Assembly (NCBI GenBank): GCA_943736015.1
Contig: OX031071.1
Location: 15,224,119 to 15,288,118, forward strand
Reading direction: 5' to 3'
DNA from: Tridacna crocea
Taxonomy: Eukaryota; Mollusca; Bivalvia; Cardiida; Cardiidae
Length of the DNA: 64,000 bases
Shown here piece after piece: positions 62,480-64,000 of the stretch. Both the position numbers and the translations under genes were made by a program. Numbering within the stretch: position 1 is the stretch's first letter; every line of letters starts with the position of its first letter. The notes under the pieces are model-generated. The model was not told where the DNA came from. It ran no database searches and saw nothing but the letters and a program-made list of their open reading frames with translations.

Positions 62480-63143
62480 TCTTGGTAGAGGTCAACTAGG
62501 AGATACTGCATACCAAATATCAAAGCTCTGCACTGTCTAGTTTCAGAGAAGAAGATTTTTAAAGTTTTCCTTCTTTGTTCCTAAGTTTCAAACTTGTGAC
62601 CCCGGGGTTGGGCCACTTTTGATCCAAGGGGTATCATATGAACAATCTTAGTAGAGGTCCACTAGGAGATGCTACATACCAAATATCAAAGCTCTGCGCC
62701 TTCTAGTTTCAGAGAATTTTTTTTTTAACTTTTCCTTCTTCGTTCCTATGTTTCAAACTTGTGACCCCCGGGGAGGGGCCAGTTTTGACCCCAGGGGCAT
62801 CATATGAACAATCTTGGTAGAGGTCAACTAGGAGATACTGCATACCAAATATCAAAGCTCTGCACTGTCTAGTTTCAGAGAAGAAGATTTTTAAAGTTTT
62901 CCTTCTTTGTTCCTAAGTTTCAAACTTGTGACCCCGGGGTTGGGCCACTTTTGATCCAAGGGGTATCATATGAACAATCTTAGTAGAGGTCCACTAGGAG
63001 ATGCTACATACCAAATATCAAAGCTCTGCGCCTTCTAGTTTCAGAGAATTTTTTTTTTAACTTTTCCTTCTTCGTTCCTATGTTTCAAACTTGTGACCCC
63101 CGGGGAGGGGCCAGTTTTGACCCCAGGGGCATCATATGAACAA
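62480..63143 (-). repeat. Exact 332-bp tandem duplication within core array
   Basis: 62480-62811 and 62812-63143 appear identical by eye, including a T9 run. Each contains two ordinary core units. Other units in the array differ at many positions, so this is a recent duplication or an assembly artefact. Confidence 0.75.
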
Positions 63144-63592
63144 TCTTGGTAGAGGTCCACTAGGAGATGCTACAAAGCAAATATCAAAGCTCTGTGCCTT
63201 CTAGTTTCAGAGAAGAAGAATTTTGAAATTTTCCTTCTTTGTTCCTATAATACAAACTTGTGACCCCCGGGGCGGGGCCAGTTTTGACCCCAGGGAGATC
63301 ATATGAACAATCTTGGTAGAGGTCTACTAGGAAATGCTTCATACCAAATATCAAAGCTCTTCGCCTTCTAGTTTCAGAGAAGAAGATTTTCAAAGATTTT
63401 GCTATTTTTTTTTTCCTTTTGGTTGCCATGGCAACCAGAATTATGGCTGGAATTCAAATTCTTCAACAACTGTGGTAGAGCTTCACCCAAGGAATATCTC
63501 TGCCAAGTTTCGTCAAGATTGGCCAAAGGGTTTAGGAGGAGATGTTTAAAGAAATTGTGGACGACGGACGACGAACATTGGGCGATCACAAA

Positions 63593-63645
63593 TGAAGTTT
63601 GTATCGGGAAGGGTAGGAAACATTGTGGGAAAAGGAGAAAAATAG
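63593..63645 (-). repeat. MITE-1 central fragment
   Basis: GAAGTTTGTATCGGGAAGGG and ACATTGTGGGAAAAGGAGAA; joins directly to the truncated head of the preceding element. Confidence 0.7.
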
Positions 63646-63736
63646 GTCACTGGTTCGAACTCTCATTTTGCAATTTTTCTCCAAGGATTTATGATCAGTA
63701 ATTGCAACAAAAATGATTCCTCTCCCACCGCTGATA

Positions 63737-63776
63737 TTTTATTTATTTATTTATTTATTTGTTTATTTATTTATTC
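63737..63776 (+). repeat. (TTTA)n microsatellite
   Basis: About nine TTTA/TTTG units. Confidence 0.9.
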
Positions 63777-64000
63777 TTTTTTTTATACTGGTTGTCTGGA
63801 AAAGCAGCCACTGCATTGGTAGGACTATTGTGCGAAAAACTAGTGAACAGAAACTCCGGGAAAGCATACCTAAGTGCACTGGTCTCTGCAATAGAACTGA
63901 AATGATGTTGAAAGCAACATACAAGGAAAAGAAATCCTAATTTGAACAGTGGAATTAAAAGTCCTTTTCGCGAAAAGGACCGACTCCGTTGACTCCTTAT

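Larger units (their letters stand above)
61164..63592 (-). mobile_element. Pearl/DINE-like element, long core, head truncated
   Basis: Opens ACAAGAGGACCATGATGGTC like 46843, about ten core units of 165-170 bp, then GGTTGCCATGGCAACC (63421) and the GGACGACGGACGACG segment. It stops at GGGCGATCACAAA without the usual head. The first unit is split by the 61206-61738 insertion. Confidence 0.87.
60875..64000. mobile_element. Element with CCTTTTCGCGAAAAGG subrepeats, right end at window edge
   Basis: Left end units ACGAAAAGGACTCC, TTTTCGCGAAAAGGAC and GTCCTTTTCGTGAAAAGG (60875-60957), then CTCAAATTAGGATTT. The right end in inverted order: AAATCCTAATTTGAAC (63935-63950), GTCCTTTTCGCGAAAAGGAC (63961-63980), GACTCCTTAT. 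The interior contains a MITE-1 scrap, a pearl-like element with a hairpin-ended element inside, and a GTGCACC/TCCATGCTTTCC block at both ends (61043, 63867 inverted). The right terminus runs out of the window. Confidence 0.75.

Noticed and set aside
63184-63429. Open frames in the pearl-like cores (e.g. LIFGMKHFLVDLYQD)
   Set aside because: They follow the 167-bp tandem units, which are not a multiple of three and shift frame from unit to unit.

Overview
This window is animal nuclear DNA, AT-rich and intron/intergenic in character. It has no prokaryotic operons, ribosome binding sites or CRISPR arrays. The repeat types (tRNA-derived SINEs with a long shared body, tandem-core elements with a GTCCGTCC tract, many palindromic MITEs, a jockey-like LINE fragment and a pogo/psq-DDE-PHD gene) suggest a lophotrochozoan, most likely a bivalve mollusc. 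That assignment is inference from repeat style, not from a species-specific gene.

Coding content is sparse. The best gene is on the minus strand near the right end: a spliced pogo/Tigger-type transposase-derived protein with a C-terminal PHD finger (exon 1 60602-60513, exon 2 59807-58023). A second minus-strand host gene is supported by three phase-compatible exons (56162-56062, 51809-51690, 50796-50583) and encodes an Arg/Glu-rich repeat protein. Several isolated plus-strand exons with good splice sites (14577-14656, 20644-20771, 33612-33643, 39418-39543) may belong to one or more large host genes. The exon at 20644 resembles the N-terminal domain of GT10 fucosyltransferases. Fossil coding sequence includes a mariner N-terminus (7303-7606), a jockey-like reverse transcriptase (41410-42480, minus) and unidentified remnants inside a 2.7-kb inverted-repeat element (23900-26618) and beside the transposase gene (57437-57907).

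Most of the rest is layered transposons. The dominant family (called MITE-1 here) has about fifty copies. It is about 230 bp, bounded by TTAA plus CCC(A/T)TTACCA, with a near-perfect palindrome of about 60 bp at its centre. Larger elements can be delimited by target-site duplications: a 3.4-kb element with 43-bp subrepeats (4577-8013, 9-bp duplication), hAT-type elements (21277-22164 and 52411-55178, 8-bp duplications), a long-inverted-repeat element with multiword subrepeats (53741-54973), a 2.7-kb element (23900-26618), and two relatives ending in TAGTCCGG (29025-32808 and 35779-39258, 3-bp duplications). Tandem-core, pearl/DINE-like elements lie at 34283-35531, 39805-41079, 43490-43907, 45556-48277 and 61164-63592.

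The nesting gives a readable insertion history. At 52144-55189 a SINE is split by a hAT element, which contains an inverted-repeat element, which contains another SINE. At 35672-39384 a MITE-1 is split by a 3.5-kb element. The strongest candidates for something undescribed are the TAGTCCGG pair, whose better copy carries a short poly-Q peptide in both arms, the group of elements whose ends are built from short phrase-like subrepeats, and a 0.53-kb element with a hairpin at each end and variable target duplications.
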